DNA from: Actinomadura soli
Lineage (GTDB): Bacteria; Actinomycetota; Actinomycetes; Streptosporangiales; Streptosporangiaceae
Length of the DNA stretch: 37,896 bases
Assembly (NCBI RefSeq): GCF_005889715.1
Contig: NZ_VCKW01000056.1
Location: 1 to 37,896, forward strand
Direction of reading: 5' to 3'
The translations under genes were made by a program, and so were the position numbers. How positions within the stretch are numbered: the stretch's first letter is position 1; each line of letters starts with the position of its first letter. Below are positions 15,772-25,639 of the stretch, one piece after another. The notes under the pieces are model-generated. The model ran no database searches. It saw only the letters and a program-made list of their open reading frames with translations, and was not told where the DNA came from.

Positions 15772-15777
15772 TAGGCT
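15772..15777 (+). promoter_or_regulatory. Candidate -10 element, histidine kinase gene
   Basis: TAGGCT matches the actinobacterial TANNNT -10 consensus and lies eight bases before the ATG at 15786, the spacing expected of a leaderless transcript. No Shine-Dalgarno is seen there. No good -35 was recognised. Confidence 0.45.
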
Positions 15778-15785
15778 CGACGCAA

Positions 15786-17039
15786 ATGAACGATCCAGAC
15801 CACGCCGCGCCCGGGGCGAGGAACCGGCTGATCGCCGGCGTCCGCTCCGCCGTCGTGCCCGGCCGCGACGACCCGGACGTCACGCTGCTGCCCGGGAACC
15901 TCTCGCTGCGCGTCCCGATCCTGGCGATCCTGTTCGCGATGACGATCGGCTTCACCGCCGGGTCGATCGCGATCGCGATCGTCGACTACCACGTCCGGCC
16001 GGGGCTCGCCTGGCCGCTCGGCGTGCTCCAGGCGGCGCCGCTGATCTTCGCGGCGCGGTGGCCGCTGGCCGCGTGGCGGGTCGCGGCGGCCGGGCTGCTG
16101 CTGACCGTCGTCGTCCGGCACGGGACGGGGTTCATGCCGTGGCCCGTGACCGCGATCCTGGCCCTGATCGTCATCCTGTTCTTCACCGGGGTCGGCTCCG
16201 ACCGGCAGACCACCGTGGGCGTCGGCGCGGTCACGATCGCGGGGGTGCTGCTGCCCGCCGTGGTGTTCGGGATGCCCGGTTGGTTCGGCATGATCCTCGC
16301 CGGGATCGCGGCGGTCGCGCTGACCTTCGGGGACGCGGTCGGCGGCCGGCACTCGGCCGTGGAGGAGCTGCGCCGCCGCGAGGAGCAGCACCGGCAGGAC
16401 CTCGCCCGGCAGGCGGTGCTGGAGGAGCGCGCCCGCATCGCCCGCGAGCTGCACGACGTGGTGGCGCACCACATGTCGGTGATCGCGATGCAGGCGGAGG
16501 CCGCCCCCTACAAGATCCCCGACCTGCCGGACGCGGCGAAGCAGACGTTCGGGGTGGTGCGGGACGCGGCGCGCGAGGCGCTCACCGAGACCCGCCGGGT
16601 CGTGGGGCTGCTGCGCTCCGACGACGAGGGCGCCGAGCGGGCCCCGCAGCCCGGCCTGGACCGGCTGGACGACCTGGTCGCCGCGGCCCGCCGCTCCGGG
16701 CTGTCGGTCGCGAGCGTCGTCGTCGGGATGCCGCGGCCGCTGCACGCTGGCGTCGACCTGTCGGCGTACCGGATCGTCCAGGAGTCGCTGAGCAACGCCT
16801 CCCGGTACGCGCCGGGCGCGCAGGTCCAGATCGAGATCAAGTACAGCGCGGAGGCGCTGAGGGTGTCGGTCACCGACGACGGGCCGCGCAGCACCCCGGC
16901 GGAGTCGCAGGGCGGCGGGCACGGCCTGGTCGGGATGCGCGAGCGCGTGACGATGCTCGACGGCCGCTTCGAGGCGGGCCCGCGCGACGGATCCGGCTGG
17001 TCGGTCGTCGCGGAACTGCCGTATGGGGACCCCGACTGA
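15786..17039 (+). CDS. Sensor histidine kinase, DesK/NarL-type
   Basis: 417-residue membrane sensor kinase. Five or six hydrophobic segments span about residues 43-182, with almost no extracytoplasmic domain, so it may sense the membrane itself. The HisKA_3 dimerization helix has the phospho-acceptor in ARIARELHDVVAHHM (His223), and the HATPase_c domain has VTDDGPRS and GHGLVGMRERV. It phosphorylates the response regulator encoded 22 bases downstream. The ATG at 15786 is chosen although no Shine-Dalgarno is visible; a TAGGCT hexamer just upstream suggests a leaderless mRNA. There is no transporter next to it, so the regulated genes are not obvious. Family call is strong, signal unknown. Confidence 0.92.
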   Translation: MNDPDHAAPGARNRLIAGVRSAVVPGRDDPDVTLLPGNLSLRVPILAILFAMTIGFTAGSIAIAIVDYHVRPGLAWPLGVLQAAPLIFAARWPLAAWRVAAAGLLLTVVVRHGTGFMPWPVTAILALIVILFFTGVGSDRQTTVGVGAVTIAGVLLPAVVFGMPGWFGMILAGIAAVALTFGDAVGGRHSAVEELRRREEQHRQDLARQAVLEERARIARELHDVVAHHMSVIAMQAEAAPYKIPDLPDAAKQTFGVVRDAAREALTETRRVVGLLRSDDEGAERAPQPGLDRLDDLVAAARRSGLSVASVVVGMPRPLHAGVDLSAYRIVQESLSNASRYAPGAQVQIEIKYSAEALRVSVTDDGPRSTPAESQGGGHGLVGMRERVTMLDGRFEAGPRDGSGWSVVAELPYGDPD

Positions 17040-17049
17040 TTTCGGGCCG

Positions 17050-17055
17050 TAATGT
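17050..17055 (+). promoter_or_regulatory. Candidate internal -10 element, response regulator gene
   Basis: TAATGT lies six bases before the GTG start at 17062, again a leaderless-like spacing, within the 22-base gap after the kinase stop. It could allow separate expression of the regulator. Evidence is the hexamer alone. Confidence 0.3.
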
Positions 17056-17061
17056 TGTCGT

Positions 17062-17736
17062 GTGACGATTCGGGTGCTGATCGCCGACGACCAGGTGATG
17101 ATCCGCGACGGGCTCGCGGCGCTGCTGTCCTCCGATCCCGGGATCGAGGTGATCGGGCAGGCGGGCAACGGCCGCGAGGCGGTGGAGATGGCCCGGCGGC
17201 TCGACCCGGACGTGATCGTCATGGACATCCGGATGCCGGAGATGGACGGCCTCGCCGCCACCGCCGAGCTGGTCGGCGCGCCCGACCCGGACGCCGACCC
17301 CGCCGGGGCGCGGCCGAAGGTCCTCGTCCTCACGACGTTCGACCTGGACGAGTACGTGTACGAGGCGCTCGGCTCCGGGGCCAGCGGGTTCCTGCTGAAG
17401 GACGCGTCCGCCGCCGACCTGGTGAACGGGGTGCGGGTCGTGGCGGCCGGGGACGCGCTGCTCGCCCCGTCGATCACCCGCCGGCTGATCGGCGACTTCG
17501 CGCGGCGGCGCCGCCACCAGCGGCCGAGCCCGAAGGCGACGGCGGCGCTGACGCCGCGGGAGCTGGACGTGCTGCGGCTGATCGCCCGCGGGCTGTCCAA
17601 CGCCGAGATCGCCGGGGAGCTGGTGCTGGCCGAGCAGACGGTCAAGACGCACGTCGGGCACGTGCTGACCAAGCTCGCGCTCCGCGACCGCACCCAGGCC
17701 GTCGTCTACGCCTACGAGAACGGGCTCGTGGGCTGA
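17062..17736 (+). CDS. NarL/LuxR-type response regulator
   Basis: 224-residue DNA-binding response regulator. The receiver domain has the acidic pocket (ADD, residues 8-10), the phospho-acceptor Asp55 in VIVMDIRMP, Thr in LTTFD and Lys in LLKDAS. After a Pro/Gly linker a LuxR HTH domain starts at LTPRELDVLRLIARGLSN with the recognition helix VKTHVGHVLTKL. A 16-residue Pro/Ala/Asp insertion (PDPDADPAGARPK) sits between receiver strands 3 and 4. It is the partner of the adjacent kinase. The gene converges on the quinone oxidoreductase gene with 25 bases between the stops. Confidence 0.94.
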   Translation: MTIRVLIADDQVMIRDGLAALLSSDPGIEVIGQAGNGREAVEMARRLDPDVIVMDIRMPEMDGLAATAELVGAPDPDADPAGARPKVLVLTTFDLDEYVYEALGSGASGFLLKDASAADLVNGVRVVAAGDALLAPSITRRLIGDFARRRRHQRPSPKATAALTPRELDVLRLIARGLSNAEIAGELVLAEQTVKTHVGHVLTKLALRDRTQAVVYAYENGLVG

Positions 17737-17761
17737 TCCGGGCTGCCCCGCCGGTCCCGGT

Positions 17762-18718
17762 TCAGCGGGACGGGTCGAGGACGAGCTTGCCGGTCGTGCG
17801 GCGGGCGCGCAGGTCCTCGTGGGCGCGCCTGGCCTCGGACAGCCCGTACTCGCCGCCGGCGACGACGCGGAGCCGTCCGGCCACGGCGAGGCCGAACAGG
17901 TCGTCCAGCGCGGTGCGCATCACGTCGCCGGGGAGCCGGAAGACGTGCGCCAGCCACATCCCGGCGATCGTGGTGGAGTGCGCCATCAGCGTGGCGGGCC
18001 GGACGGGCGACGGCTCCGTCCGCGACGCCATCCCGTAGAAGGCGAGGCGCCCGAACGGCGCGAGGGCGCGCAGGCTCTGGTCCGTGACCGTCCCGCCCGT
18101 CATCTCCAGGACGGTGTCGACGCGCCGCCCGCCGTTGGCCTCGATCAGCGCGGCGGTGAGGTCGGGCTCGTTCGCGTCGACGGCGACGTCGGCGCCGAGG
18201 TCGAGGGCCAGGTCGCGCTTGTTCGCGGACGAGGCGGTGGCGATGATCCGTCCGGCTCCCCGGGCTTTGGCGAGCTGCACGGCGAGGGACCCGACCCCGC
18301 CCGCGGCGGCGTGCACGACGACCGACTCGCCCGGCTCCAGATGGACGCTGCGGCGCAGCAGCAGCCACGCCGACGCGCCCTGGACGATCATGCCGAGCGC
18401 GGTGACGTCGTCGACGGCGTCCGGGACGTCCCATGCCAGCGCCTCGGAGGCGACGGCCTTCTCGGCGTAGCCGCCGGTGCCGACGAGCGCCACGACGCGC
18501 CTGCCGCCGGTCGTGGTGCCGACGACCTCGCCGCCCGGCACCATCGGCAGCGTGGACGCCGACACGTAGCTGTCCTCGGCCTGGTGGGTGTCGGCGTAGT
18601 TGACGCCCGCCCGTGAGACGTCGATGAGCAGGTGCCCGGGCCCGGCGGCCGGGTCGGGCAGCTCGGTGACGGTCAGGACCTCGGGCCCGCCGAACTCGGT
18701 GATCTGGATCGCGCGCAT
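17762..18718 (-). CDS. Zinc-free MDR quinone oxidoreductase-like
   Basis: 318-residue medium-chain dehydrogenase/reductase of the NADPH:quinone oxidoreductase group. The GroES-like N-terminal domain has GVNYADTHQ, without zinc ligands, and the Rossmann domain has AAAGGVGSLAVQLAK (about residues 138-152). It should reduce quinones or conjugated enones with NADPH; the true substrate is unknown. The ATG at 18718 has AGGAGAG upstream. It lies 24 bases downstream of the SDR gene on the same strand, so the two form an operon that diverges from the acyl-CoA dehydrogenase gene across a palindromic operator. Confidence 0.9.
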   Translation of the reverse strand: MRAIQITEFGGPEVLTVTELPDPAAGPGHLLIDVSRAGVNYADTHQAEDSYVSASTLPMVPGGEVVGTTTGGRRVVALVGTGGYAEKAVASEALAWDVPDAVDDVTALGMIVQGASAWLLLRRSVHLEPGESVVVHAAAGGVGSLAVQLAKARGAGRIIATASSANKRDLALDLGADVAVDANEPDLTAALIEANGGRRVDTVLEMTGGTVTDQSLRALAPFGRLAFYGMASRTEPSPVRPATLMAHSTTIAGMWLAHVFRLPGDVMRTALDDLFGLAVAGRLRVVAGGEYGLSEARRAHEDLRARRTTGKLVLDPSR

Positions 18719-18742
18719 GACTCTCCTGTCGGGCTCTCGTGC

Positions 18743-19489
18743 TCAGCGCGGGCCGGGGACGCCGCGGAACCCGAACGGTTCCGCCGGGCGGCCCGGCACC
18801 ACGTACCACGCCTCACCGGTGCCGTCCCCGTCCAGGACCTGCATGAACGCGGTCACGACGTCGTCCACGCCCAGGATCGGGAACCCCGTCTCCTGGAGAT
18901 GCCCCTTGATCGGGACGAGGATGCCGGTGTCCGCGAACGACGGGCACAGGGCGTTCACCCGGACGCCCTCGCCCGCCAACGCGGGGCCGAGCGCGCGGAC
19001 GAGCCCGACCACGGCGGCCTTGTTCGCGCCGTAGACCGGGTCCAACGGCGTCGCGGTGAGCGCGGCCATGCTGGCGGTCGCGACGATGTCGCCGCCGCCC
19101 CGGGCGCGGAGCGCGGGCAGCGCGGCGTGCACGCCGAACACCACGCCGTCGAGGTTGACGCCCATGGCCCGCCGGTACGCGGCGAGGTCGAAGTCGTCGC
19201 CGACTCCCCCGCTTCCGGCCACACCGGCGTTGAGGAACGCCACGTCGAGGCCGCCGAAACGCTCCACGGCCGCGGCGACGGCGGCCTCGCTGTCGGCGGG
19301 CTCGCGCACGTCGCAGCGGACGAACGCGCCGTCCAGCTCCTCCGCGAGCGCAGCCCCGGCCTCCGCGTCGACGTCGGCGAGGACGACCCGGGCGCCCTCC
19401 CGCGCGAGCCGCCGCGCCGCGGCGGCGCCGATGCCGTTGGACCCGCCCGTGATCAGCGCGACCTTCCCGGACCCGTCGAACGGCGGCAT
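18743..19489 (-). CDS. Short-chain dehydrogenase/reductase
   Basis: 248-residue classical SDR. The cofactor motif TGGSNGIG is at about residues 14-21, DVRE and LNAG follow, the catalytic Ser is in ATASMAAL and the YxxxK pair is in VYGANKAAV. Asp in LADVD at the end of strand 2 favours NAD(H). It oxidises or reduces a hydroxy/keto group; beside an acyl-CoA dehydrogenase a role in beta-oxidation-like degradation is plausible. The ATG at 19489 has GGGAGG upstream. It is the first gene of the SDR-quinone oxidoreductase pair and starts 18 bases from the operator at 19507-19526. Confidence 0.92.
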   Translation of the reverse strand: MPPFDGSGKVALITGGSNGIGAAAARRLAREGARVVLADVDAEAGAALAEELDGAFVRCDVREPADSEAAVAAAVERFGGLDVAFLNAGVAGSGGVGDDFDLAAYRRAMGVNLDGVVFGVHAALPALRARGGGDIVATASMAALTATPLDPVYGANKAAVVGLVRALGPALAGEGVRVNALCPSFADTGILVPIKGHLQETGFPILGVDDVVTAFMQVLDGDGTGEAWYVVPGRPAEPFGFRGVPGPR

Positions 19490-19506
19490 GGGGCCTCCCT
19501 CATGAA

Positions 19507-19526
19507 GTAACTGACCCGTCAGTTAC
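19507..19526. promoter_or_regulatory. Palindromic TetR-type operator between divergent operons
   Basis: Perfect 8-base arms GTAACTGA and TCAGTTAC around CCCG. The right arm overlaps TACCAT (19524-19529), a TANNNT hexamer six bases before the acyl-CoA dehydrogenase ATG, and the left arm is 18 bases from the SDR start. One bound dimer could repress both directions. The TetR gene at 20756-21445 is the natural candidate. Confidence 0.7.
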
Positions 19527-19535
19527 CATAACGGA

Positions 19536-20759
19536 ATGGACTTCGGTTTGAGCGAGCGGGCCCGGGAGTACCAGGGCCGCCTCCAGGAATTCATGGACAC
19601 CTGCGTCTACCCCGCCGAGCCCGTCTACGCGGCTCAGCGGGCGGAGCTGCGCGCGGCGGACCGCGAGCACCACGTCCCGCAGGTCGTCGAGGACCTGAAG
19701 GTCGAGGCGCGCAAGCGCGGCCTCTGGAACCTCTTCCTGCCCGACAGCCAGGACCCGGCGCACGGCCTCTCGGTCACCGACTACGCCTCCCTCGCCGAGA
19801 CGCTGGGCCGCTCCCCCGAGCTCGGCCCCGAGGCCACGAACTGCGGGGCGCCCGACACCGGGAACATGGAGGTCCTGCACCTGTTCGGCACGCCCGAGCA
19901 GAAGGAGCGGTGGCTCGCGCCGCTGCTGGACGGCGAGATCCGCAGCGCGTTCGCGATGACCGAGCCGGACGTCGCCAGCTCCGACGCCACCAACATCTCC
20001 ACCAGCATCGAGCGCGACGGCGGCCACTACGCGATCAACGGCCGGAAATGGTGGATCACCGGCACCGCCGACCCGCGCTGCAAGATCATGATCGTGATGG
20101 GCAAGACCGACCCGGAGGGGCACCCGTACCGGCAGCAGTCGATGGTGCTCGTGCCGATGGACACGCCCGGTGTGGAGATCGTCCGGCCGCTGCCCGTGTT
20201 CGGCTACCAGGACCAGCACGGCCACTGCGAGATCACGTTCACCGACGTCCGCGTCCCGGTGGAGAACCTCGTCGGCGAGGAGGGCGGCGGCTTCGCCATC
20301 GCCCAGGCCCGCCTCGGCCCGGGCCGCATCCACCACTGCATGCGCGCGATCGGCGTGGCGGAGCGGGCGCTGGAGCTGATGTGCGAGCGCGCCGTGTCCC
20401 GCGAGGCGTTCGGCGGGCCGCTCGCCAAGCAGGGCGTCGTGCAGGCGCAGATCGCCGAGTCCCGGATGGCGATCGAGCAGGCCCGGCTGCTCACCCTCAA
20501 GACCGCGTGGCTGATCGACGAGCACGGCGTCCAGGCCGCCAGGTCCGAGGTCGCGGCGATCAAGGTGATCGCGCCGCGGGTGGCGCTGGACGTCGTCGAC
20601 AAGGCGATCCAGGTGCACGGCGGCGCCGGCGTCAGCGCCGACACGCCGCTCGCGGCCATGTGGGCGGGCCTGCGCGCGCTCCGGCTGGCGGACGGCCCGG
20701 ACGAGGTCCACGTCCGGTCCGTCGCCCGCGCCGAACTGGGCAAGTACACCGGCGCATGA
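19536..20759 (+). CDS. Acyl-CoA dehydrogenase
   Basis: 407-residue FAD-dependent acyl-CoA dehydrogenase, larger-subgroup (ACAD10/11-like) by its start [13 protein letters not shown]. Conserved blocks are [17 protein letters not shown] (substrate and FAD contact), [37 protein letters not shown] and the C-terminal [15 protein letters not shown]. It introduces the alpha-beta double bond into an acyl-CoA; chain type cannot be told. The ATG at 19536 has little Shine-Dalgarno, but TACCAT six bases upstream suggests a leaderless start. The stop overlaps the start of the TetR gene (ATGA), so enzyme and regulator are coupled. SDR and quinone oxidoreductase genes diverge from it. Confidence 0.94.
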   Translation: MDFGLSERAREYQGRLQEFMDTCVYPAEPVYAAQRAELRAADREHHVPQVVEDLKVEARKRGLWNLFLPDSQDPAHGLSVTDYASLAETLGRSPELGPEATNCGAPDTGNMEVLHLFGTPEQKERWLAPLLDGEIRSAFAMTEPDVASSDATNISTSIERDGGHYAINGRKWWITGTADPRCKIMIVMGKTDPEGHPYRQQSMVLVPMDTPGVEIVRPLPVFGYQDQHGHCEITFTDVRVPVENLVGEEGGGFAIAQARLGPGRIHHCMRAIGVAERALELMCERAVSREAFGGPLAKQGVVQAQIAESRMAIEQARLLTLKTAWLIDEHGVQAARSEVAAIKVIAPRVALDVVDKAIQVHGGAGVSADTPLAAMWAGLRALRLADGPDEVHVRSVARAELGKYTGA

Positions 20760-21445
20760 CCGACGCCGCGGAAGGGGCGGGGCCGGGCGCGCGGCGGCGG
20801 ATGCCGCACGCCCGGCGGCGCGAGCAGCTGCTCCAGGTCGCGCTGGCGGAGTTCGGCAGGCGCGGCTACCACCTGACGCAGATGGAGCACGTCGCGGCGG
20901 CGGCGCAGGTGTCCAAGGCGCTGCTCTACCAGCACTTCGCGTCCAAGGAGGAGCTGTTCGCCGAGGTCACCGAAACGATCGTCGCCGAGCTGACCGGCCG
21001 GCTCAACGCGGCGGTGCTCGCCGCGCACGGCTCCGCGGGCGGCATCCGCGCCATGATCCGGGTGCTGTTCGACTACGCCACCGAGGAGCCGGACGCATGG
21101 GCGCTCGTCGTACGGCATCTCGACAAGCCCGAGGTCGGTCTTGAGCTGCGCGAGCTGCGCGACCGGCTCGGCACCGCGTTCGCCGACCTGCTGCTGCGCC
21201 GCCGCCGCGCCGACCCGAGGCTGTCGCGGGCCGCGCTGGAGGTGAACGAGCGGCGGGCGCGGCTGCTCGTCCCGCTCATGTACGGGTCGATGCTGTCGAT
21301 GGTCTCGTGGTGGCTGGAGCACCCCGACACCCCGCGCGAACGCGCCGAGCAGATGGCCGTGGAGTTCATCTGGCTCGGCCTCGACCGGCTCCGCACCGGC
21401 GAGCGGCTGCCCAGGGCGGACGAGGCCCCGCAGGCGGAGGGCTAG
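20756..21445 (+). CDS. TetR-family regulator
   Basis: 229-residue repressor. After a basic N-terminal tail the TetR HTH runs about residues 21-65, with [34 protein letters not shown] split over helices 1-3 and [14 protein letters not shown] at the end of the domain. The C-terminal ligand domain is unassigned. Its ATG overlaps the acyl-CoA dehydrogenase stop, so it is made in proportion to that enzyme, as expected for autoregulation through the operator at 19507-19526. The probable inducer is an acyl-CoA or the pathway substrate. It converges on kynU with about 60 bases between stops that hold nothing notable. Confidence 0.92.
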   Translation: MTDAAEGAGPGARRRMPHARRREQLLQVALAEFGRRGYHLTQMEHVAAAAQVSKALLYQHFASKEELFAEVTETIVAELTGRLNAAVLAAHGSAGGIRAMIRVLFDYATEEPDAWALVVRHLDKPEVGLELRELRDRLGTAFADLLLRRRRADPRLSRAALEVNERRARLLVPLMYGSMLSMVSWWLEHPDTPRERAEQMAVEFIWLGLDRLRTGERLPRADEAPQAEG

Positions 21446-21505
21446 CGGAACACGCCGTCGCGCCGGGCTGGTCCAGGAAGCCGCGGACCGCTCCCGAGCC
21501 CGCAC

Positions 21506-22762
21506 TCAGTTCAGGAGCCTGACGAAGGCGTCGGCGGCGCGGTGGCAGTCGTGGAAGGTGCAGTACAGCGGGACGGGGGCCAGGCGGACGACGTCGGGTT
21601 CGCGGGCGTCGGCGATCACGCCGTGCGCGTCCGCGAGGCGCCGGACGAGGGCGCCCGCGTCGTCCACGCGCAGGGAGAGCTGGGCGCCGCGGGACGCCGG
21701 GTCGGGTGGGGTGATGATCTCCAGGCCGTTCAGGGGGGCGAGCCTGGACGCCAGGTGGGCGGTCAGGCGTTCGCTCTTGGCGCGCAGGGCGTCCATGCCG
21801 ACACGGTCGAAGATCTCCAGGGAGGCGAGGACGGGCGCCAGCGCCAGGATCGGCGGGTTGGACAGCTGCCAGGCGTCGGCGGACGCGGGCGGCGCGATGT
21901 CGGGGTCCATCCGGAACCGGACGGACGGGTCGGTGCCCCACCAGCCCGACAGCTTCGGCACGGACGCGTCCCGGACGTGCCGCTCGTGGACGAAGCAGCC
22001 CGCGACCGCGCCCGGCCCGCCGTTGAGGTACTTGTAGGTGCACCACGCCGCGAAGTCGACGTCCCAGTCATGCAGGCGCAGCGGGACGTTCCCGGCCGCG
22101 TGCGCGAGGTCCCAGCCGACGACGGCCCCGGCGGCGCGGCCCGCCTTGGTGATCGCGGGCATGTCCATGAGCTGGCCGGTCAGGTAGTTGACGCCGCCGA
22201 GCAGCACGAGCGCGACCGTGCGGCCCTCGCGTTCGAGGAAACCGAGGACGTCCTCGGTGCGCAGGTTCTCCTCGTCGGGGCGTGGTTCGAGGCGCACGAC
22301 CGTCGTGGACGGGTCGAGCCCGTGGTGGACGGCCTGGCTGGCGACCGCGTACGAGTCGGACGGGAACGCCGAGTCCTCGATGACGATGCGCGTGCGGGTC
22401 CCGGCGGGCCGGTAGAAGCTCGCCATCAGCAGGTGCAGGTTGACCGTCAGCGAGTTCATCGCGACGACCTCGTGCGGCAGCGCGCCGACCAGGCGGGCCG
22501 CGGGCTCGCGGAGCAGCTCGTGGTAGTCGACCCAGGGGCGGCGGCCCTGGGTGTGGGCCTCGACGGCGAGCCGCGCCCAGTCGTCCAGTTCCTCGGTGAG
22601 CCGTTCCGCGACGGTCCTCGGCTGGAGCCCGAGGGAGTTCCCGGCAAAATACGCCGCCTCGTCGTAGGTCCCCCCGGGGGCGGGCGGGACGAGGAACTCG
22701 TCGCGCAGCGTCGGCAGCGGATCGCTCGCGTCGAGCCGCCGCGCCTGCTCTTCCGCGTTCAC
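21506..22762 (-). CDS. kynU: Kynureninase
   Basis: 418-residue PLP enzyme that cleaves kynurenine or 3-hydroxykynurenine to (3-hydroxy)anthranilate and alanine. The PLP lysine is Lys244 in WCTYKYLNGGPG, with Asp218 in GWDLAHAAGN contacting the pyridine nitrogen. YFAGNSLGLQP and AWQLSNPPILALAP are family blocks. The GTG at 22762 overlaps the stop of the upstream amidohydrolase (GTGA). It is the last gene of the minus-strand operon, yet acts first in the chemistry: it would feed 3-hydroxyanthranilate to the dioxygenase two genes upstream. No kynurenine 3-monooxygenase or tryptophan dioxygenase is in the window. Confidence 0.95.
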   Translation of the reverse strand: MNAEEQARRLDASDPLPTLRDEFLVPPAPGGTYDEAAYFAGNSLGLQPRTVAERLTEELDDWARLAVEAHTQGRRPWVDYHELLREPAARLVGALPHEVVAMNSLTVNLHLLMASFYRPAGTRTRIVIEDSAFPSDSYAVASQAVHHGLDPSTTVVRLEPRPDEENLRTEDVLGFLEREGRTVALVLLGGVNYLTGQLMDMPAITKAGRAAGAVVGWDLAHAAGNVPLRLHDWDVDFAAWCTYKYLNGGPGAVAGCFVHERHVRDASVPKLSGWWGTDPSVRFRMDPDIAPPASADAWQLSNPPILALAPVLASLEIFDRVGMDALRAKSERLTAHLASRLAPLNGLEIITPPDPASRGAQLSLRVDDAGALVRRLADAHGVIADAREPDVVRLAPVPLYCTFHDCHRAADAFVRLLN

Positions 22763-23793
22763 GGGGCGCTTCCCTCGGTCACCAGTTCCTCTTCTTCGAC
22801 GGCGGCGGCGAAGAACGCCTCCGCGTTGCCGCCGAGCAGGAGGGCGCATTCCGTGTCGTCCAGCCCGGGGCAGTCGCGGATCGTCGCGCCGGGCTCCATC
22901 TCGCCCAGCGGGAACGGGTAGTCGGTGCCGAGCATCACGCGTTCCGGGCCCATCACGTCCACGAGGAGGCGGAGCGCGCGCGGGTCGAAGACCGCTGAGT
23001 CGACGTGGAAGCGGTCGACGTACTCCGATGGGGGGCGCGGTGAGGCCGCGCGGACGATGTCGCGCCGGTGCCAGGCGTTGTCGGCCCGTCCGAGCAGGAA
23101 CGCGAAGCTGCCGCCGCCGTGGCAGAAGCACAGCCGCAGCGACGGCGGGATCCGCTCGAACGCCCCGGACAGCATCAGCCCGAGGATGCTGAGCTGCGTC
23201 TCCGCGGGCATCCCGCACAGCCACGGCAGCATGTGGCCGCGCATCCGGTCCGCGCCGAACATGTCCCACGGGTGCGCCAGCACCGGCAGCCCGAGCCGGG
23301 CGCAGTGCGCGAGGAACGCGGTGATGCCCTCGTCGTCGAGGTTGCGGTCGCCGACGTGGTTGCCGATGTGGACGCCGCGGTGCCCGGCCACCTTCGCGCG
23401 CGTCGCGACGTCGCAGGCGAGCGCCGGGTCCTGCAGCGGGACCTGGCACAGCGGGAGCAGCCGACCGGGCGCGTCCGCGCAGAACGCGAGGATGCGCTCG
23501 TTCACAAGGTCGCACCAGTCGGCGGCGCGGCCCGGCTCGGCGGCGTAGCCGAACATCAGCGGGGTGGACGAGACGGCCTGGACGTCCACGCCCGCGGCGT
23601 CCATGTCGGCGAGGCGGCGCGCCGGGTCCCACAGCGCCTCCCCGACCGGGCGGTACTCGTCGTCGCCGCTCATCATCATTCCGGCGCCGCCGCCGTCGAC
23701 GCGCAGCCACGGCTGCCCGTCATCGGAGAGGAGGGCGCCCTCCCGGCAGGTGATCTGGGGGAAGACGTGCGTGTGGACGTCGATGACCGTCAC
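22759..23793 (-). CDS. 2-amino-3-carboxymuconate-6-semialdehyde decarboxylase (ACMSD)
   Basis: 344-residue amidohydrolase-superfamily decarboxylase. HxH metal ligands are His7 and His9 (VIDVHTHVFP). GVHIGNH, VLAHPWDMFG and LCFCHGGGSFAFLLGR give further metal and substrate contacts, and the metal Asp is in LGTDYPFP. ACMSD removes CO2 from the ring-cleavage product of 3-hydroxyanthranilate to give 2-aminomuconate semialdehyde, which diverts it from spontaneous quinolinate formation. The GTG at 23793 has ACGAGG six bases upstream and is preferred; a GTG at 23808 would overlap the dioxygenase stop by GTGA and add five residues. Operon context makes the assignment specific. Confidence 0.92.
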   Translation of the reverse strand: MTVIDVHTHVFPQITCREGALLSDDGQPWLRVDGGGAGMMMSGDDEYRPVGEALWDPARRLADMDAAGVDVQAVSSTPLMFGYAAEPGRAADWCDLVNERILAFCADAPGRLLPLCQVPLQDPALACDVATRAKVAGHRGVHIGNHVGDRNLDDEGITAFLAHCARLGLPVLAHPWDMFGADRMRGHMLPWLCGMPAETQLSILGLMLSGAFERIPPSLRLCFCHGGGSFAFLLGRADNAWHRRDIVRAASPRPPSEYVDRFHVDSAVFDPRALRLLVDVMGPERVMLGTDYPFPLGEMEPGATIRDCPGLDDTECALLLGGNAEAFFAAAVEEEELVTEGSAP

Positions 23794-23804
23794 GGGAAAC
23801 CTCG

Positions 23805-24822
<1,018 letters not shown>

Positions 24823-24826
<4 letters not shown>

Positions 24827-25566
24827 GTGGTCACCTCCACGCTGCCGAGGCCCGCGCCGGTGACCCGCACGTGCGCTCCCTTCGGCAGCGGGACGGCCGC
24901 CGTCGCCGCGCCCGCGAGGACGATCCACCCGGGTTCGAGCTTCAGCCCGGCGCCGAGCGCGAGCCGGGCCGCGGCCCGCAGCGACCGGGCCGGGTCGCCG
25001 AGGATCGCCGCGGACGAGCCCGTCTGCACCGGACGCCCGTCGATCTCCATGAGCAGGCCGATGTTGGACACGTCGTGCGGCGCATGCCAGGCCCCGAAGC
25101 CGAACCGGGCGGCGGAGGCGTTGTCGGCGATGACGTCCGGGAGGGTGAACTTGAAGTCCCGGTAGCGGGAGTCGAGCACCTCGAACCCGACCGCGACGCC
25201 GGTCACGGCCGACTCGACCGCCGCGGCCGAGCGGACCTCCCGGCCGATCAGATAGGCGATCTCCGGTTCGACCCGCGGATGGATCAGCTCCGACACGTCC
25301 ACGGCCGACTCGGTGAGCATCGCGTCGGTGAGCAGGCCCCAGATGACGTCGTCCACGCCCATCTGCGCCATCTTCGCGCGGCTGGTGAAGCCCATCTTCA
25401 CCCCGGCGAGCAGCTCGCCCCGCCGGCGGCGCCGCTCGATCCCGGCGCGCTGCACGGCGTAGGCGGTCGCCACGTCGAACGGCGTCCGCTCGGTGAGCTT
25501 CGCCACGGGGAGGGCGTCCCGGGCGGCCTTGTCCAGCCGCTCCGCGAGCATGTCCACGTCCACCAT
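24823..25566 (-). CDS. 2-oxo-3-hexenedioate (4-oxalocrotonate) decarboxylase
   Basis: 247-residue member of the hydratase/decarboxylase (DmpE/DmpH, fumarylacetoacetase-like) family. The metal-binding block is [14 protein letters not shown], with [25 protein letters not shown] next and an unusually clear [17 protein letters not shown] near residue 57. It decarboxylates the product of aminomuconate deamination to 2-oxopent-4-enoate. The choice of decarboxylase rather than hydratase follows from [14 protein letters not shown] and PRVEPEIA, typical of the DmpH branch, while its upstream neighbour looks like the hydratase; the two could be swapped. The ATG at 25566 follows AGGGG. A 73-base GC-rich repeat gap separates it from the hydratase. 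Confidence 0.85.
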
Positions 25567-25581
25567 CAGCCCCTGCCTTTC

Positions 25582-25639
25582 TGGGGGGCGGCCCCCGGAC
25601 CCCCGAGGAGTCGGCCCGAAGATCCTCGCTTCGCTGCGG
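25582..25639. repeat. GC-rich extragenic palindromic repeat inside the kyn operon
   Basis: The gap between hydratase and decarboxylase genes is filled by short symmetric runs: GGGGGGCGGCCCCC and CCGGACCCCCGAGGAG at 25583-25610, then TCCTCGCTTCGCTGCGG at 25623-25639. It looks like the dispersed GC-rich extragenic palindromes common in actinomycete genomes. The last 17 bases occur again, same orientation, inside the permease gene at 36541-36557. It is the only sizeable gap in an otherwise tightly packed operon. Confidence 0.55.

Noticed and set aside
17737..17761. Terminator between the response regulator and quinone oxidoreductase genes
   Set aside because: Only a CCGGG/CCCGG pairing with a 13-base loop can be drawn, too weak to call.
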